29,855 bases of DNA from a virus. Each line of letters begins with the position of its first letter. Position 1 is the stretch's first letter. A program made the translations under genes and the position numbers. The notes under the pieces were generated by a model. That model worked only from the letters and a program-made list of their open reading frames with translations, did no database searches and was not told where the DNA came from. The stretch covers positions 1 to 29,855 of IMG/VR virus record IMGVR_UViG_3300032086_004492, one strand, 5' to 3'. Below, piece by piece: positions 8,068-16,094 of the stretch.

Positions 8068-8241
8068 TTACTGAGCTTCGTTATTATCCTCAGTGTATAT
8101 TCGCAAAAGTTCATCATCGGCAGGCATCATAATTGCTGCTCTACCTTCTTCGTTTATAATGCCTATTCGTTCTCCATTTTCCACTCTTTCAAACAATTCA
8201 TCAAAATTTTCTTCCCATTCTTTCACAGTGAAAATTTCCAT
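8068..8241 (-). CDS. Phd/YefM-like orphan antitoxin (57 aa)
   Basis: Translation begins MEIFTVKEWEENFDELFERV and continues ENGERIGIINEEGRAAIMMP, ending in an acidic tail. This matches the N-terminal fold of Phd/YefM antitoxins: a TVxEW...F..L..RVE-GE helix pair, then I-strand, a G-R-A turn, and a hydrophobic strand ending in P. In the family this part dimerises and binds DNA while the C-terminus neutralises a toxin. No toxin gene is adjacent. CATAAATA (8250-8257) lies 9 nt upstream, so it may be a late gene. It could be a defence-countering antitoxin against a host toxin, or an unrelated small phage protein with the same fold. Confidence 0.65.
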   Translation of the reverse strand: MEIFTVKEWEENFDELFERVENGERIGIINEEGRAAIMMPADDELLRIYTEDNNEAQ

Positions 8242-8249
8242 AGTTGGTT

Positions 8250-8257
8250 TATTTATG
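8250..8257 (-). promoter_or_regulatory. T4-type late promoter element CATAAATA
   Basis: Minus-strand CATAAATA, 9 nt before the ATG of the Phd-like gene and overlapping the end of the preceding 64-aa gene. The leader would be very short. Confidence 0.55.
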
Positions 8258-8447
8258 ATGATACGGCAAGGTCGGCATACTCAATCTGATCATCCTCAAG
8301 ATTAGAAGTCACATAGTCCAGTACACGCATAAACTCATCAACCGTGTCACATTGTACCATTCGTTCATCACCCTCATCTCCCAAAAGTAGAAAGGAACGA
8401 GAGCAGATGTCAATCACAATACCTTGTACGCATTCAGTGTTGTTCAT
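8253..8447 (-). CDS. Hypothetical 64-aa early protein
   Basis: Small acidic protein (MNNTECVQGIVIDICSRSFL...) with no motif I recognise. It lies 24 nt downstream of a perfect-consensus sigma70 promoter (8471-8499), so it should be made early by host polymerase. Its end overlaps the late promoter of the Phd-like gene by a few bases. Confidence 0.65.
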   Translation of the reverse strand: MNNTECVQGIVIDICSRSFLLLGDEGDERMVQCDTVDEFMRVLDYVTSNLEDDQIEYADLAVSS

Positions 8448-8470
8448 GGTGTGTCGTTGATTACCTTAGT

Positions 8471-8499
8471 ATTATAGGGCATCAGAGCAGGGTTGTCAA
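8471..8499 (-). promoter_or_regulatory. Perfect-consensus sigma70 promoter
   Basis: Minus strand: -35 TTGACA (8499-8494), 17-nt spacer, -10 TATAAT (8476-8471), identical to consensus in both boxes. Predicted start is about 8464, ahead of the 64-aa gene at 8447. It can feed the whole early island (Phd-like gene, UAU tRNA, HNH, other tRNAs) down to the terminator at 7034-7061. Confidence 0.9.
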
Positions 8500-8520
8500 C
8501 TGTGCCAGTCAGAGAACTGG

Positions 8521-10554
8521 TTAGAGATCAAATCTACCTCTGACTTCCTCAAAATTAGCAGTTATTTCTTCTTGTGTCAACTCTTTATTGTAAACACGGA
8601 AAAGAGCAACTTCCATTGGTAAATTATATTCACTGGTGGGATCGTCTTTTCTCCATCCACCTATCCTCCCTATTCCTGTAGATATTCCAGCTTGACCAAA
8701 AATCATCTTTTCTGAGGTATATGTTGCACCACTTCTCACTTCTTCTATTGATTCACTGACTCCATTAATATAAATTTTATTATTTAAAAGTTGATCTTTT
8801 ACCGATACTCCACTGGTGCTATTATACTTATGCATTACAAATGTATAGTGTGCCCATTGTGAGGGAAAAACATCCTCTACTCTTTCTTCTACTAATCGAT
8901 CATTATATAATCCGAGATCATTTACTCTCTGTGCCGTTAATCCGACCAATACACTTCCATCTATGTTAAAACCTAGTGCAGGAAATTCTGGATTATCAGT
9001 TTCCGATTTGACCCACACATCATAAGTGTTCCAACCAAACATCATTCCACCATCAACTTGGTTAAAAGATGTTAAAGTTGAACCTATAGTTATTTGAGCC
9101 AACATTTCTACGGTTACTGTATCAGGATCACCAAAGAAACTATCAGTAATATCAAAATCTACATATTCTCCTCCAGAATTATTGGACCCGGATCCTCCAC
9201 CAAATCTGAAATAATTTTTTTGAGAATCTAAAGGATCTTCTACAAATTTTGATGTAGATACTCCCAATAATCCATTAATCGTTCCGTTATCATCATAATC
9301 ATCATTAGAAACATCATACCAAATAGTTCCACTTCCAAAGTATGAGGAATTATCAGAGGCATCAAAATGCAATACAAGTCCTGCTTCTTGAACGCCATCA
9401 TCGTCAGAATCATCCAACTGTTTAATGGCGGCAATTAAAGATTTATTTTTAGTTTTTCTTACATTAACCTCATTCTTTGTATTTTGATAACCCCAGTGAG
9501 AGAGTTCTTTTTCTACTTTATTTTTCTTAAGTACATTTAGATTTTTACGATAAGAATCTCGTTCTCTTCTTAAATCAATGATCTCCGAATAAAGAGTATT
9601 GATACTATTTGCAATTCCTACGCATCTGGTTGCAGATTGGGCTGGGGTGTCATTTCCAACGACATCGGGATCAGATACTCCGTATTGATCGTAATTGTCT
9701 TGTCCCGAAGTAGCACTTTGAAATCCGACACCTTGATATGTCCAAACACCAAGACTTCCATCTGCAAAAGTAGTAGAATGATCATTCTCATCTGTACTAA
9801 TATCCAATCTTCCTTTTCCTATTTCCGGTCCACCACCATCAATTGTTGAGTAAAAAATTGTAAATCCAGCAGTTGTAGATCCAAAACCAACCCGGACAAG
9901 TTCTCCCGAAGAATCTTTTGTAAATGCGATTGGATTATTCTGAAAATTTTCATAACCAAATCCAGAATATGAAGAATTAAGTGTTACTGTTGTATCTGGA
10001 TCAAAAGGATTTTCTGCTCCCGGATTAAATCCAGGACCAGCCATTTTAGTGTAAATTTTAGTTTTTTCTATATCTTGATTAATATTAGCAAATCTTGCTC
10101 CATTATATCTAAACGATGCAGTACTATTAGTTCTTCCAAGTCCAGGAAAACAATTTCTACCAATTGCTTCCTCAGATAAATCAACTATAATTTGTTTTTT
10201 GGCATTAATTAATCCATTTAATCGAATAATTTCATTATCAAATGCTCTTGCTATTTCTTGAAGATCTTCTGCCTCTTGTTTAAATTTTTGTTCTTGTTCT
10301 TCTACTATACTTTCATCATAAAACTTTTGTTTGACTACTACATCCTCAGAAGAATATAATCCTTCTGAATTTTGTGTAATTCTTTTTTCAGTTCTCTCGG
10401 AAAATTGAGTATTTTTTGGTATGAACTCAGATTCCATTCCAGGAGAAACTCCTGGCACTGCTTGTCTATCGTAAGCACCTTCTAACTGAGTTTGTTCTTC
10501 TTCTAAAAAATTAATTGCTCTTTTTACAAGTTTATCATCAATATTAATTGCCAT
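8521..10554 (-). CDS. 677-aa virion adhesin with C-terminal LamG/concanavalin-like domain
   Basis: Residues about 80-130 and 318-380 look like coiled coil (EEQEQKFKQEAEDLQ; LYSEIIDLRRERDSYRKNL). From about 391 to the end runs a LamG/concanavalin-A-like jellyroll of the type common in phage tail proteins: AGLVLHFDASDNSSYFGSGT, IWYDVSND, NGTINGL, later KIYINGV and VALFRVYNKELTQEEI. Such domains bind carbohydrate. The start ATG (10554) overlaps the stop of the upstream S74 gene by 1 nt, so the two are translationally coupled. Inferred role: glycan-binding fibre or baseplate appendage. No catalytic residues are evident. Confidence 0.85.
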   Translation of the reverse strand: MAINIDDKLVKRAINFLEEEQTQLEGAYDRQAVPGVSPGMESEFIPKNTQFSERTEKRITQNSEGLYSSEDVVVKQKFYDESIVEEQEQKFKQEAEDLQEIARAFDNEIIRLNGLINAKKQIIVDLSEEAIGRNCFPGLGRTNSTASFRYNGARFANINQDIEKTKIYTKMAGPGFNPGAENPFDPDTTVTLNSSYSGFGYENFQNNPIAFTKDSSGELVRVGFGSTTAGFTIFYSTIDGGGPEIGKGRLDISTDENDHSTTFADGSLGVWTYQGVGFQSATSGQDNYDQYGVSDPDVVGNDTPAQSATRCVGIANSINTLYSEIIDLRRERDSYRKNLNVLKKNKVEKELSHWGYQNTKNEVNVRKTKNKSLIAAIKQLDDSDDDGVQEAGLVLHFDASDNSSYFGSGTIWYDVSNDDYDDNGTINGLLGVSTSKFVEDPLDSQKNYFRFGGGSGSNNSGGEYVDFDITDSFFGDPDTVTVEMLAQITIGSTLTSFNQVDGGMMFGWNTYDVWVKSETDNPEFPALGFNIDGSVLVGLTAQRVNDLGLYNDRLVEERVEDVFPSQWAHYTFVMHKYNSTSGVSVKDQLLNNKIYINGVSESIEEVRSGATYTSEKMIFGQAGISTGIGRIGGWRKDDPTSEYNLPMEVALFRVYNKELTQEEITANFEEVRGRFDL

Positions 10555-11336
10555 TATGATGCCTCCAGTGCTGCTACTTTTTCTTTCAATTCAGTAATTT
10601 CTTTTTGTTGTTCTTGAACTGCACCGATCAATACAGTCACAAGTCTTCCATAGTCAATACCTTTATATTCTTTATCATACAAAGGTTCTGTTTTGACTAC
10701 CTCAGGTATATATTTCTGAACTTCCTGGGCAATTAATCCAATCTGTCGTCCTTCTGGATAATTCTGTCGTAAAGAACTTGGAGTATTTTCTTTCCATTCA
10801 TAATAAACTGGATTTAATTTCATTACTTGCGATAATGATGCAGAATCTTCAATTCTTTTGATATTTTTCTTTAATCTAATATCAGAGTGGAAATGAAGAA
10901 GATCTAATGGTCTTCCACCATATTTCCAGAATCCATTCAAGTCTCCTTTTGCGGCAACATTACTACTTTTTGGGGTAGTTTCTTTTACACCAGGAGTTAC
11001 TTTTGAAAATAATCCTGTAATTTTCTGAGAAATTGCGTTATATGATGCTTCAAATGGTCCTAAAGATATACTGGTTCCTACTTTTACATCAGCACCAGTA
11101 ATATTACGAATTCCTGTCTCTTGAATTAATCCAGTGACATTAACTGAAAATGGTGCAGTTGCCGAAGGACCAACAACTAATGATCCTGTATAAGGTGTTA
11201 ATAATGCACCTTGTCCAAAATGCCCTTTGTGTGCCGCAAGTGATCCCGGTTCCCAAATGAATTTAGGACAATTAAGAGCACTTCCTAAAATTGGATTGGC
11301 AACATCTAAAGAACCACATACTAGTTTTTCCTGCAT
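10554..11336 (-). CDS. 260-aa structural protein with S74 autochaperone tail
   Basis: The N-terminal 150 residues are beta-rich (LTPYTGSLVVGPSATAPFSVN), and the C-terminal 110 are a peptidase S74/intramolecular chaperone: SDIRLK from Ser151 with Lys156, IGLIAQEVQKYIPEVV, then a coiled coil ELKEKVAALEAS. By family knowledge it self-cleaves before Ser151, leaving about 150 residues on the virion. SD AGGAG precedes the start, and the stop overlaps the start of the LamG protein. Together with the 677-aa protein it probably forms a short fibre or its tip. Confidence 0.87.
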   Translation of the reverse strand: MQEKLVCGSLDVANPILGSALNCPKFIWEPGSLAAHKGHFGQGALLTPYTGSLVVGPSATAPFSVNVTGLIQETGIRNITGADVKVGTSISLGPFEASYNAISQKITGLFSKVTPGVKETTPKSSNVAAKGDLNGFWKYGGRPLDLLHFHSDIRLKKNIKRIEDSASLSQVMKLNPVYYEWKENTPSSLRQNYPEGRQIGLIAQEVQKYIPEVVKTEPLYDKEYKGIDYGRLVTVLIGAVQEQQKEITELKEKVAALEAS

Positions 11337-11345
11337 TTTTTACTC

Positions 11346-11927
11346 CTATTTACAACCTAAAGCAATACCATTTAATAAATCTTTAAGACCACCTGGAAGA
11401 GTGGGAAGAGATCCGAATGGACTATTAGATTTTACATCAGCACACAATTGATAAAGAAATCCATTGGCATGTAGTGCAATCCAATCAGTGCTCGAAATAC
11501 ACATTTTTGCACCATTTAAAGTCATCATCTCTCCAGCAGACATGGTAATTGCTTCATTTGCAAAAACCATGAAAGATCCATTATTATCCTCACCAGTTGC
11601 CTCTATATAGACGTTTTTTGCCTTTAATCTGATATCTCCCCCCACACATGTAATTGCCAAATCTCCATTTTCAAGTCTTATGAGCTTAGTTACATTTCCT
11701 TCTTCTTTTATTTTTCTATCATCAATAGGTTTATTTCCTAAAACATGCTCATAATGACTTCCGGGAATAATATTTCCCTTATTACCATCATTGGTAATAA
11801 TTTCATCATATCCACACGATGTATTTAAATTATATTCAGTTTTTGTATCCTTCTCTCCACCAGGACCAAAAAACATTTTTCCATATGCATTATTGGAGAC
11901 AACATATTCAGGTTTTTTGGTTGCCAT
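11346..11927 (-). CDS. 193-aa spike-like beta protein (possible gp5 C-terminal spike equivalent)
   Basis: The middle (about 85-155) has alternating strands: NGDLAITCVGGDIRLKAKNV, YIEATG, AITMSAGEMMTLNGAK. This resembles the beta-helical prism of T4 gp5C and other tail-spike tips. It has no lysozyme motif. The start ATG is directly adjacent to the stop of the 769-aa gene (TAAATG). Since the upstream gp5-like protein here has only the OB domain, this protein could provide the spike. That is inference: it may instead be a baseplate fibre component. Confidence 0.6.
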   Translation of the reverse strand: MATKKPEYVVSNNAYGKMFFGPGGEKDTKTEYNLNTSCGYDEIITNDGNKGNIIPGSHYEHVLGNKPIDDRKIKEEGNVTKLIRLENGDLAITCVGGDIRLKAKNVYIEATGEDNNGSFMVFANEAITMSAGEMMTLNGAKMCISSTDWIALHANGFLYQLCADVKSNSPFGSLPTLPGGLKDLLNGIALGCK

Positions 11928-14237
11928 TTATCTTACACAATCAATAACTCTGATGATATTTATTTGCCCATTCGAAGTTGTAAATTTCAATTCATCATCT
12001 CCGGCAATTCTGGATCGTGTTATAACCTCTCGACGGGTCTTTGGATTCAATACTCTTCTCGTAAATGAATCAATAGAAATAGTCGGAACAGCATTTGGAT
12101 CAATACTACGTCTAGGAACATTTGGATCTAAATTACCATCACCAGGTCCAGTTCCGGTTTCATCATCTCCAGTTCCGGTTTCATCATCTCCAGTATCATC
12201 TTCAGGGACTAGAACTGGGGTTAGTTTTGGAACTATGACAGCACCATCACCCGTTTCACTTTCAATCTCAACATCTGGAACTTCTGTTATTCCACATACA
12301 GAATTTAAAAGTTGTATTTCTACAATTTGTCCATTTTCTGTCATCCTTACTGCAGCTTCAAGATTTTCTATTTCTGGAGTTATTTTAATTGTATCATTGA
12401 TAGTATAACCAATTCCAGTAGATGCAATGGTAAATCCAGTTAAACACACAACGTAATCATTTACAGGATCTTGTTGGTCTCCCCGATTTATTGGATCATC
12501 AAACTCATCAGATCCATCAGGTTCACTTAAATAACCACTACCATTGTTTGTCATCACAATTTCAGTAAGTCTGCCATTATCATCAATTTTTGCATATGCA
12601 GATGCACCACTTCCATTTCCACAAGTATCTGTGATAGTTACAAATGGTGGACTTTTATACAAGGTCGGAAGCCCAAAGTCTACTAAATCTACTCCCACAA
12701 CCTGACCAAGTTTATTAACAACAGCTCTTCCGGCAGCGTTCGCACCTCCACCACCAAAAATATCAACCGTTGGTGGTCCACATTCAAATGGATTTGTATC
12801 ACATTCCGTCAAACTACTTGGAATGTTTGCATTATCTAAATTAGGATCAAAAATACTACCAGGACCAAATACACCAGCATCAGAACCTTCTCCAGTTAAA
12901 AAACCGGTAATTTTATCTCCTGATGGAATGAATGTTGCAGCTTCAATCGCAGGAATCGCATCTGCCGGATCACCAATCCAACTTTTAACTGAAGGGCATT
13001 TTGGTTTTGCACAAAGATATGATTCGAACGCTAAAATTTGATCGATAATAGAAAAAACATTGGGTAAAGTTACGGCAAAAAACTCACTACCAAATATGTT
13101 ATTAACATCGTCTAAAAGTGGACCAAGTGCTTGTTCTATGTCTGCACCTAGTTTATTCATTATTCCACTTACCCATTGGTCAACAGCACAAAAAGGAACA
13201 TTAACAGCTTTAGCTGCAAGTTCGAATAAAAACTCTCCAACAGTATCAAGTAAATTTTCTCCAATATTTTTAAAGGCACAAAAAATATTATCAACAAGAG
13301 CTTGAATACCAATATCTTTCAATGTTTTTGCAACAGTTGGCAAAAGATTTTCAATTATAGGTTCTATCTGCTTTCTGATTTCTAAGATAATCCAATTTCT
13401 AATTCTTTGAATATAAGTCTTTAAAACTTTAGCAATTATACTTGAAGTATTTCTTATTAGATTAGAAATATTTGCTATTCTGTTTTGAGCTAAACTAACT
13501 GCAAACTGACCATAAGTTTTTATTGCCTTTAGAGTTTTCATAAAACTCAAAAGTGCATTGTTAATTTCCGCAAGAGTTCCTTTTCCACATGGGTCTGCCA
13601 AAGGAACTGGTGTTTTGTAAATATCACCTCTTATGGCAACGGCTGTTGTCTTTGTAAATTGTTCACATTCTGGTGTATTGTCAAAAGTTGCCTTACCTGA
13701 TTGTTGCGTAATACATTTTATTATTTTTCTACGTTCTAATTCTGCAGAAATTTCTTTTTTTTCAGCAAATAATTTGTTTATTTCCGCTTGGCCCTCTGGT
13801 GATTCTCCAGCTTTTTGTAGTTCTTGTATACGGTTTACTATTTCTGTTTGACGATCTTTTAAATCTTCATCGGAATATTGAGGATTGCCATTTATTTCAT
13901 TAGAAAATCGATTGGTTAATACCTTATTTGGATCACCAAAATCATCAACTATAATTGGGTTTCCTTTTGATCCTGATGTTGCTTCTGGTGTTGCTTCTGG
14001 TGTTGGTGTTGGTGTTGGTGTTGCTTGTACTGGTACTATAGATTGTCCTTGTTCTTCAAAATATAAGTCTGCAACATATGCTTGTGTTATACCATCTCTC
14101 CCATCTTGATCTGGTACAGGAGAAACTGTTCCATCGAGTTTAACTTCTTCCCACCGTTCAGTGATAGGATTAAAAACAAATGCTCTTTCAGTACGTAAAT
14201 CTCTAACTGTTGGTGTTGGATCAAAACTAGATGTCAT
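11928..14237 (-). CDS. 769-aa multidomain structural protein
   Basis: The N-terminus (RDLRTERAFVFNPITERWEEV) is followed by a proline linker PTPTPTPEATPEA near 75-87, a charged coiled segment (about 110-175), a long helical, hydrophobic region (about 225-420) with several cysteines, a glycine-rich stretch (GGGGANAAGRAV), then beta modules of the PPFVTITDTCGNGSG...NNGSGYL type found in many cyanophage virion proteins, and an acidic TGDDETG repeat. A late promoter CATAAATA and strong SD GGGAGG precede the ATG. I do not recognise a T4 homologue. Its position directly after gp27-like and gp5-OB suggests a hub- or baseplate-attached component. Confidence 0.8.
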   Translation of the reverse strand: MTSSFDPTPTVRDLRTERAFVFNPITERWEEVKLDGTVSPVPDQDGRDGITQAYVADLYFEEQGQSIVPVQATPTPTPTPEATPEATSGSKGNPIIVDDFGDPNKVLTNRFSNEINGNPQYSDEDLKDRQTEIVNRIQELQKAGESPEGQAEINKLFAEKKEISAELERRKIIKCITQQSGKATFDNTPECEQFTKTTAVAIRGDIYKTPVPLADPCGKGTLAEINNALLSFMKTLKAIKTYGQFAVSLAQNRIANISNLIRNTSSIIAKVLKTYIQRIRNWIILEIRKQIEPIIENLLPTVAKTLKDIGIQALVDNIFCAFKNIGENLLDTVGEFLFELAAKAVNVPFCAVDQWVSGIMNKLGADIEQALGPLLDDVNNIFGSEFFAVTLPNVFSIIDQILAFESYLCAKPKCPSVKSWIGDPADAIPAIEAATFIPSGDKITGFLTGEGSDAGVFGPGSIFDPNLDNANIPSSLTECDTNPFECGPPTVDIFGGGGANAAGRAVVNKLGQVVGVDLVDFGLPTLYKSPPFVTITDTCGNGSGASAYAKIDDNGRLTEIVMTNNGSGYLSEPDGSDEFDDPINRGDQQDPVNDYVVCLTGFTIASTGIGYTINDTIKITPEIENLEAAVRMTENGQIVEIQLLNSVCGITEVPDVEIESETGDGAVIVPKLTPVLVPEDDTGDDETGTGDDETGTGPGDGNLDPNVPRRSIDPNAVPTISIDSFTRRVLNPKTRREVITRSRIAGDDELKFTTSNGQINIIRVIDCVR
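12148..12189 (-). repeat. 21-bp tandem repeat (TGDDETG linker)
   Basis: Two exact copies of a 21-bp unit at 12148-12168 and 12169-12189, followed by a diverged partial copy. It encodes an acidic seven-residue linker repeat in the 769-aa protein and could vary in length by slippage. Confidence 0.85.
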
Positions 14238-14260
14238 CTATAATTGCCTCCCTGTGCTGA

Positions 14261-14268
14261 TATTTATG
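14261..14268 (-). promoter_or_regulatory. T4-type late promoter element CATAAATA
   Basis: Minus-strand CATAAATA about 24 nt before the ATG of the 769-aa gene. It is followed by SD GGGAGG, and should give a separate late transcript for the 769/193/260/677-aa block. Confidence 0.65.
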
Positions 14269-14278
14269 GTAAACTTCA

Positions 14279-14800
14279 TCAAACTTCTCTTCCAGTTTCA
14301 TCAAACTCTCTACCATCGGGGGGTGTTTTAGTTGCTTGTGTAAATGCTTCCTTCGGTGGTTTTTCTTGTCCTGTTGGTTTAGCACCAATAATTTGGTGAG
14401 GACCGGGAGATAATCCACTATTATATCTGTTTACATTTTTAAAATAAGTTGTGCCATTTATACAGTTTTTAATTCCCGGTTCGGTTATGTTTTTACCTAA
14501 AACAGCAATTATATACAATTGTTCATTTACATAAGAGCACATTACCCATTCTCCTCCCCATAAAGAGGAAGATTGTTGGTTTAAATTTCCCGTTGTTGTT
14601 GGATTTGATACAACTGCCCAGGGAAGATCATTATCCTGCACTTCTGGTCCAGCAGGATGTATACCAGGTATTCTTACTTTAACTCGATTTCCATAAGCCT
14701 TGTCCCATGTCGCATCTTTCAAAAATTCATTCTGTCCACATGCAACTTGGGCAAGAAAAAAACTATTAGTATCGACCTTTCCTAACTTATTTTTTGTCAT
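14279..14800 (-). CDS. 5: Baseplate hub protein gp5, OB-fold domain only
   Basis: 173 aa matching the N-terminal OB domain of T4 gp5: GNRVKVRIPGIHPAGPE, then LPWAVVSNPTT, GEWVMCSYVNEQLYIIAVLG (compare the gp5 pattern of GRVRVRVVGLHP and LPWMSVIQP). T4 gp5 (575 aa) continues with a lysozyme and a beta-helix spike. Here both are missing and the C-terminal 60 residues are a Pro/Gly-rich tail. It sits right after the gp27-like gene, its binding partner in the T4 hub. Role: links the gp27 torus to the spike at the tail tip. Confidence 0.82.
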   Translation of the reverse strand: MTKNKLGKVDTNSFFLAQVACGQNEFLKDATWDKAYGNRVKVRIPGIHPAGPEVQDNDLPWAVVSNPTTTGNLNQQSSSLWGGEWVMCSYVNEQLYIIAVLGKNITEPGIKNCINGTTYFKNVNRYNSGLSPGPHQIIGAKPTGQEKPPKEAFTQATKTPPDGREFDETGREV

Positions 14801-14826
14801 TAGAACTTTACTTATATGTAGTTGAT

Positions 14827-16089
14827 TTAACCATAAGAATCACGAACTAATGTCATTGATGTTTGCGATTTCATATCAGAAAAATGATGACAAAGATTTA
14901 ATATTAAATATTTTCCACTCTGAGATCCATCTTTAGTTCCCAGTACTTTTTCATCTTGTGATATAATTTCAAAATTACACTCAATCACATCTCCAGCACT
15001 TAATCTTGGATTACATGGAACCTGAACGTGAATGATTTGAGAGAGCAGAGAATTATATCTCATCGGAGATTTTGCCTGCCATTCGGTCGGATCATTATTC
15101 AATAAATTTTCAACACCAGGATCAAGTGTTCCATAATCCTTTGTCATAAGAAATGTTCTCGTAAAAGATTCTGAATTTGAAAACTCTGTTATTCTTCCTA
15201 AAGTTTTTGATAAGTCTAAAGTATTTTCTTTTTCAGTATACTCATGAGTGATGGGGTCAAAAAATATTGTTCTGTTTCTCAAAACTCCAGTTTTTTCTAA
15301 GTTTGCAATACTTCCTTTTTTTATGTCAGTATTAAGTAAAATTTTAAAATCATTTGTATCATTATCAAGATTTGCCTGCACAACGGCATTTTTGTAGTAT
15401 GTTTCCGCAGGTGGTTGAGAAATCAAACTATCAATTGATCTAAAATTAAATCCAGATTGTGTCTCATAGAAGAAAAATCCGGGATTACCATCTACAGGAA
15501 TTGATTTTGATGCGATATCAATTAATACACTAAAAACATCACGACTTTCTCCCGAAAAATTATAAGAGTTTTTTGTTTTTTCAACAGTAGATGGTGGATT
15601 ATTTAAGTAATCTTTAATTAATTTTGCGGCAGAATTTCCAATATTGCCACGATGTGTTTCATATACAGTTGATTCTGAATTTAATTTTTCATATTTGGAA
15701 TTTAAATTTATAACGGTTACACCTCTATTAGAATCTTCTGAAGGTGATGAGTGTGTATCATAAAGAAATGTATTTGATATTACTCCATATTTTGATTCAA
15801 TCTCGATCTCAAATTCTACATCACCATCAAGAGGAAGTGTAGAAACTATTGTTCCAGTTCTTTCTTGCGTATCATATTTACTATCATATGCAGATAATCC
15901 ACCAGTATCAACTAAACTCACAGTTGCGGTTATCTGTGGAGAAAAGAGACTCTCGTAATAATTAATTCCAATTACTTTGGTAGATGTTGGATTGGCCGTC
16001 AAATCTTCACTAAGATCTACTATTTTTCCACTACTAATTTTTTTAATTATAAATTTTTTAAATGAAGATTTACTTAAAGCTGGTGACAT
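14827..16089 (-). CDS. 27: gp27-like baseplate hub protein
   Basis: 420 aa, close to T4 gp27 (391 aa). The N-terminal beta domain has GINYYESLFSPQITATVSLV. The central part resembles gpD/gp27-type hubs (AAKLIKDYLNN...FSGESRDVFSVLIDIASKS). The C-terminal domain reads SQIIHVQVPCNPRLSAGDV, then SGKYLILNLCHHF and TSMTLVRDSYG, the usual ending of hub proteins where a tube-like domain carries a final strand. It is followed by gp5-OB. In T4, gp27 forms the trimeric hub that continues the tail tube. The assignment rests on these patterns and gene order, not an alignment. Confidence 0.72.
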   Translation of the reverse strand: MSPALSKSSFKKFIIKKISSGKIVDLSEDLTANPTSTKVIGINYYESLFSPQITATVSLVDTGGLSAYDSKYDTQERTGTIVSTLPLDGDVEFEIEIESKYGVISNTFLYDTHSSPSEDSNRGVTVINLNSKYEKLNSESTVYETHRGNIGNSAAKLIKDYLNNPPSTVEKTKNSYNFSGESRDVFSVLIDIASKSIPVDGNPGFFFYETQSGFNFRSIDSLISQPPAETYYKNAVVQANLDNDTNDFKILLNTDIKKGSIANLEKTGVLRNRTIFFDPITHEYTEKENTLDLSKTLGRITEFSNSESFTRTFLMTKDYGTLDPGVENLLNNDPTEWQAKSPMRYNSLLSQIIHVQVPCNPRLSAGDVIECNFEIISQDEKVLGTKDGSQSGKYLILNLCHHFSDMKSQTSMTLVRDSYG

Positions 16090-16094
16090 TTATA

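Noticed and set aside
7862-8305. Three plus-strand ORFs of 67-75 aa
   Set aside because: They run across the UAU tRNA, the tRNA-like element and the Phd-like gene on the other strand.
8503-8518. CCAGT/ACTGG hairpin downstream of the LamG gene
   Set aside because: Only 5 bp and no T-run; not supported as a terminator.
11791-12408. 205-aa plus-strand ORF rich in PVPVSSSP
   Set aside because: Antisense shadow of the 769-aa and 193-aa genes, produced by the repeat-rich DNA. It has no SD and an unnatural composition.
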